From Candidatus Bathyarchaeota archaeon (GTDB taxonomy: Archaea; Thermoproteota; CALKCG01; B24): DNA of 64,000 nucleotides. Each line of letters opens with the position of its first letter. The first letter of the stretch is position 1. The stretch spans positions 1 through 64,000 of the forward strand of contig JAGTQM010000009.1 of the NCBI GenBank assembly GCA_018396755.1, given 5' to 3'. Under the pieces are notes generated by a model, which ran no database searches, was not told the DNA's origin, and saw only the letters and a list, made by a program, of their open reading frames with translations. Below are positions 61,027 to 64,000 of the stretch, piece after piece. Both the position numbers and the translations under genes were made by a program.

Positions 61027-62010
61027 TTAGTAACATAGTAGTACGCCGAGTATCTCCTCTTTCCGCTCCATTATAAGCCTATACGCTTCAGGGGCTTTTT
61101 CAACTGGCAATTTTAAGCTTATAAGCTCTTTAACCTTAAGCCTGCCTTTAGTTATAAGTTTCAAGGTAAGCTTCATATCGTCTTTGTCGGTCCAGAAGTG
61201 CGGTAGAGATTCGTACTTAGGTCTTACGCTGTTATGAGCACCTATTATTACTAGACCTTTTCTATGAACTGGCATGTAGAAGTTAACAGTTGATAATCCC
61301 CTCGGACTGCCCAAGATCACAACTCTACCGAGCTTACCAGCCATGTTTAAAGCTGTAGGTATGGCGTTTGGATTTCCAGTAGCCTCTATGACGACGTCCG
61401 CTCCACGTCCATCTGTTAAACGCATAATTTCCTCGACAGCATCTGCTTCGGTTGGATTCAGAGCATAGTCTGCTCCGAGTCTAGTCGATAACTTAAGACG
61501 ACTGTCGATCACGTCTACAGCTATAAGTGGGAAAGCGCCGCTTAACGCTGCAAACTGAGTAGCCAATAACCCTATGAGACCTTGACCTACGACTACTACT
61601 GAGCTACCGAGCTCTATGAAGCCTTTCCTAACTCCTTGTAAAGCTATTGCTGCTATGTTGAAGAAAGAGGCTTCCTCAGCTGATAGCCCCTCTGGAGTTT
61701 TCAAAGCCTCGCTTTCATGAACAAGTACGTGACTACTGTGTCTAGATGGCGAAGCCACAACATCACCAGGCTTAAAATCTTTAACGTTTTCACCAACTTC
61801 CTCTACAATACCTATGTTCGAGTAGCCTGGATATTGTGGGAAAATGCCAGTTGTATTCGGTAAAGCCATGAGAAATGCTGTTTCAGTACCAGGACTTATA
61901 AGGCTACAGATTGTTTTGACGAGTAGATAGCCTGACTGTGGCTTACCAATTTTAAGCTCTTCAACATCAACAACCCCTCTACTTTTAAAGACGACGCATT
62001 TAGCTTTCAT
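61027..62010 (-). CDS. Zinc-type medium-chain dehydrogenase, bi-domain-oxidoreductase-like
   Basis: This 327-residue MDR protein has SLISPGTETAFLMA at the substrate region, VVVVGQGLIGLLATQF as NAD(P) motif and ADVVIEATGNPNAIPTA. The SLISPGTE signature belongs to the BchC/sugar-dehydrogenase-like MDR group without classical zinc ligands. Distantly related to the protein at 54988. Isolated gene; substrate unknown. The 190 bp on its left (60836-61026) hold nothing I can support. Confidence 0.8.
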   Translation of the reverse strand: MKAKCVVFKSRGVVDVEELKIGKPQSGYLLVKTICSLISPGTETAFLMALPNTTGIFPQYPGYSNIGIVEEVGENVKDFKPGDVVASPSRHSSHVLVHESEALKTPEGLSAEEASFFNIAAIALQGVRKGFIELGSSVVVVGQGLIGLLATQFAALSGAFPLIAVDVIDSRLKLSTRLGADYALNPTEADAVEEIMRLTDGRGADVVIEATGNPNAIPTALNMAGKLGRVVILGSPRGLSTVNFYMPVHRKGLVIIGAHNSVRPKYESLPHFWTDKDDMKLTLKLITKGRLKVKELISLKLPVEKAPEAYRLIMERKEEILGVLLCY

Positions 62011-62353
62011 AGCGACATTTAAGAATTAGATGTGGAAGCGCTTAAAAATAATACTCATTTAAAGCTGAGCGATCATTGGAATCTTCTTTAAACTCTTCTA
62101 ATAAGCTTCTCAATACTCCGTTAACTGAGGGGTTTGCAAGTCTCACCGTTTCAATAGAAAATGGCTATTTTACAAAGTCCAAACGGCTCCCTGCTTAATC
62201 TGAAAGAGGCATAAGAATAATAGTTTCTAGTCGAAGTAGAGTACCCCTAGAAATCTCCTCTTTCTCTATATGGAAGCTTATGGGTCTCAGTTATGGGGAA
62301 TTTTAAACTCATCTGCATGAACATCGGATATCGGCTCTTACATTGTAGTCCAC
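62011..62353. other. Intergenic stretch, no gene seen
   Basis: About 340 AT-rich bases. No frame of useful length or family resemblance was found on either strand. Promoter elements for the dehydrogenase on the minus strand are expected at the left end. Confidence 0.5.
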
Positions 62354-63019
62354 CTAAGATTTCTTAGACTTTGAGGGAGTTCTAATTTTAGCCAAGAATA
62401 TCAACGCTACACCGGTGCAACTAATTCCCATACCTGCAATTGGGTCCGACTTATTTTCAACGACCATAACTTTTCTATCTGTATCGAATGCTGCGATCGC
62501 GTCTCCCACCCACTGATACCACCAAAGCTCTAGCTCATGCTCACCAGCTTTAACTTCTACTGTTACACGTCCAGAATTAGCCCCTTGCCACTCTTCGATA
62601 ACACTCCATTTATCTATTATGAGTTTACCGTCTATATACAGTCTAACGCCATCACCACTGACGACTTCAAACCATACATATCCATCTATCGGCGTGTAGA
62701 GCTTAGCCTTAGCTATAAACCCTATATTCGTCTGGAAACCGCCCCATTGAGCCCCTGGAAGTTCTAAAATAATTGGTTCCCTACCCCAATTATGGAAAAA
62801 AGTGGGTTCAAACGTTGAATTTCTTAAAAATGACCCCGTAAACCCTTCTTCAGTAGGCTCTAAAGGGATATAGTACCATGATACGGCCCAATTGGATATC
62901 TCAATCATATAGTTAGACGCTACAATTTCCTCCTTAAAAGGGATAACGGCTATAGCAACACCGGACACTAAAACGGCAAAACCAATCCAGAAAACCGTTT
63001 TTAAAAAATCCAAATACAC
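62354..63019 (-). CDS. Membrane-anchored PA14-like domain protein
   Basis: This 221-residue protein has an N-terminal membrane helix (about 8-27), an extracellular beta-rich domain and a C-terminal helix (about 195-212) followed by a basic tail. The middle part contains VWFEVVSGDGVRLYIDGKLI and VEVKAGEHELELWWYQWVG, the pattern of a PA14 carbohydrate-binding domain. The role may be glycan binding at the cell surface. No partner genes are visible. Confidence 0.65.
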   Translation of the reverse strand: MYLDFLKTVFWIGFAVLVSGVAIAVIPFKEEIVASNYMIEISNWAVSWYYIPLEPTEEGFTGSFLRNSTFEPTFFHNWGREPIILELPGAQWGGFQTNIGFIAKAKLYTPIDGYVWFEVVSGDGVRLYIDGKLIIDKWSVIEEWQGANSGRVTVEVKAGEHELELWWYQWVGDAIAAFDTDRKVMVVENKSDPIAGMGISCTGVALIFLAKIRTPSKSKKS

Positions 63020-63226
63020 CCATTTTAATGAAGGCTTACCGAGTTATATAAACTTTCAACCACAGCCGGAGAAAATCTAGCAAATTCACTACTTTTCTAA
63101 GCTTCATTATATACTCCACTTGGAAACGAATACCATCATCGATGCTTCTATGGAAGATAGGAGTCGGAGCACTTAGCACAGCTACTTTAAATCATATCAG
63201 TCTTTTCATAGAAATATTCTTCCTCT

Positions 63227-63370
63227 ATGTTAGACATCCAACTTGCAGAAATAGTATTCAAAAAAAAGACCATAGACAGGTTTACGATTAGGGAAGCTAG
63301 CAGCTCTAAGGTGGGCTTTGAATACGTTTACGAGAGAAATGGACTGCTCTACTTCAGAAAACGTAAATAA
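63227..63370 (+). CDS. Small hypothetical protein, 47 residues
   Basis: A short frame MLDIQLAEIVFKKKTIDRF, then TIREASSSKVGFEYVYERNG and LLYFRKRK, 33 bp before the CooC-like gene. Basic, beta-rich, no membrane segment. I do not recognise it; its position and codon pattern make a real gene plausible. The stretch 63020-63226 has no other supported gene. Confidence 0.35.
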   Translation: MLDIQLAEIVFKKKTIDRFTIREASSSKVGFEYVYERNGLLYFRKRK

Positions 63371-63403
63371 GCACCGGAGACTTAACCCAAACGGTGAAAA
63401 GCA

Positions 63404-64000
63404 GTGAAAATAATGGTTTGTGGTAAAGGGGGAACAGGTAAAACAGCGTTAACAGTTCTCATGGCGAAGGTTTTAACCGGGAAATATAGGGTTTACATAG
63501 TGGATTCAGATGAATCTAATATTCTCCTACCTAAGCTTCTAGGTGTGAATCCACCTACTCCTTTGATCGAGTATATTGGCGGTAAGATGGATGAAGAGGA
63601 ACTGGAGAGGAGAGAAATCGATATAACTAAAATCCTCGCTAAAACCGGTTCAGGTGTGAGGCTAAGCTCATTGCCTAATGAGTACATATCATACTCTAAG
63701 GAAAATATTGGACTTATTACAATAGGTAAGGTGAGAGAGTATGGTGAAGGATGCGCATGCCCATTCAATATTCTGACGAGAATCGTTTTGAAAAACTTGG
63801 TTTTAGAGGATGACGAGGTTGTTCTAGTGGATACGGATGCTGGTATAGAGCACGTAGGTAGAAGAGTGGAGGAGACCGTAGACTGTCTGGTGATAATTGT
63901 AGACCCTACGGCTGAATCTCTTCATTCGGCCGTGCTTCTCAGAGACATAGCTTCCAACCTAGGTAAACGCTACTGGATTATAGCCAATAAGGTTACTCCT
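63404..64000 (+). CDS. CooC-type P-loop ATPase (5' part)
   Basis: The protein starts VKIMVCGKGGTGKTALTVLM, the deviant Walker A of MinD/CooC ATPases, followed by YIVDSDESNILLPKLLG. YGEGCACPFNILTR contains the CxC that binds metal in CooC dimers, and VLVDTDAGIEHVGRRVEE is the Walker B region. CooC inserts nickel into carbon monoxide dehydrogenase. GTG 63404 or ATG 63413 is the start; the gene runs past the window end. Confidence 0.9.
   Translation, partial: MKIMVCGKGGTGKTALTVLMAKVLTGKYRVYIVDSDESNILLPKLLGVNPPTPLIEYIGGKMDEEELERREIDITKILAKTGSGVRLSSLPNEYISYSKENIGLITIGKVREYGEGCACPFNILTRIVLKNLVLEDDEVVLVDTDAGIEHVGRRVEETVDCLVIIVDPTAESLHSAVLLRDIASNLGKRYWIIANKVTP

Noticed and set aside
1-64000. CRISPR array
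   Set aside because: No regularly spaced direct repeats were seen. The only multi-copy motif is the 15-bp operator, scattered at promoters with irregular spacing.

Overview
The window is archaeal. It carries Sec61-beta, a multi-OB-fold RPA, methenyl-H4MPT cyclohydrolase, archaeal TruD, HisS and ThiI, a DUF2070 membrane protein, tungsten-type aldehyde ferredoxin oxidoreductase, a hydBGDA sulfhydrogenase, several VapBC pairs, and leaderless genes with TATA boxes about 25-28 bp upstream. The DNA is AT-rich and the gene set points to an anaerobic, probably thermophilic lineage of the Thermoproteota/Korarchaeota/Bathyarchaeia type. The exact lineage cannot be fixed from this window.

Layout. 0-5.1 kb: oxyanion (tungstate/molybdate) ABC transporter, MoaD-like protein and AOR. 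5.3-29.4 kb: a large sulfur-handling island. It holds a SerK-like serine kinase, two cysteine desulfurases, a NifU-type scaffold, Thi4, a threonine-synthase-like enzyme overlapping a ThiS-like carrier, a ThiI paralogue, a DUF2318/FtsX/ATPase transport operon, a ThiF/MoeB-type E1, SerA, a ParB/SerK-like domain fused to a cysteine (O-phosphoserine) synthase, a JAMM peptidase, a small HTH-CxxC regulator, the homocysteine-forming HcyBio/NIL-ferredoxin pair, LarE, FdhD, a CobW GTPase, a second ThiS-like carrier, NadA and CopA. 29.4-34.9 kb: a decayed accessory patch with a MoaE remnant, broken and intact VapBC, an integrase-like remnant, an intron-containing tRNA-Ser(CGA), and an IS607-family element inserted precisely into a URO-D-family gene. 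35-64 kb: TauE, sulfhydrogenase, SecBeta, DUF2070, RPA, HisS, a kinase, TruD, MoaA, canonical ThiI, two freshly broken genes (an aldo/keto reductase with one ochre codon and a membrane protein with an 11-bp duplication), VapBC, two zinc-type dehydrogenases, HAD, adenine deaminase, an intact URO-D homologue, Mch, a PA14-like membrane protein and the start of a CooC-type ATPase.

Main discovery. A 15-bp palindrome, consensus TATAACAnTGTTATA, occurs about 16 times between 5.95 and 25.49 kb, almost always at the promoter or start codon of a sulfur, cysteine or Fe-S gene. I saw none outside this interval. It defines a local regulon whose best regulator candidate is the small HTH protein with a CxxC motif at 19187-19522, which has its own copy upstream. 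The regulated genes together look like an archaeal counterpart of the bacterial CysO/CysM/Mec protein-thiocarboxylate route to cysteine (E1, ThiS-like carriers, phosphoserine-type synthase, JAMM protease), fed by SerA and SerK and draining into cysteine desulfurases, Fe-S assembly, homocysteine and thiamin thiazole. The pathway assignment is inference from gene content; the shared palindrome is directly visible.
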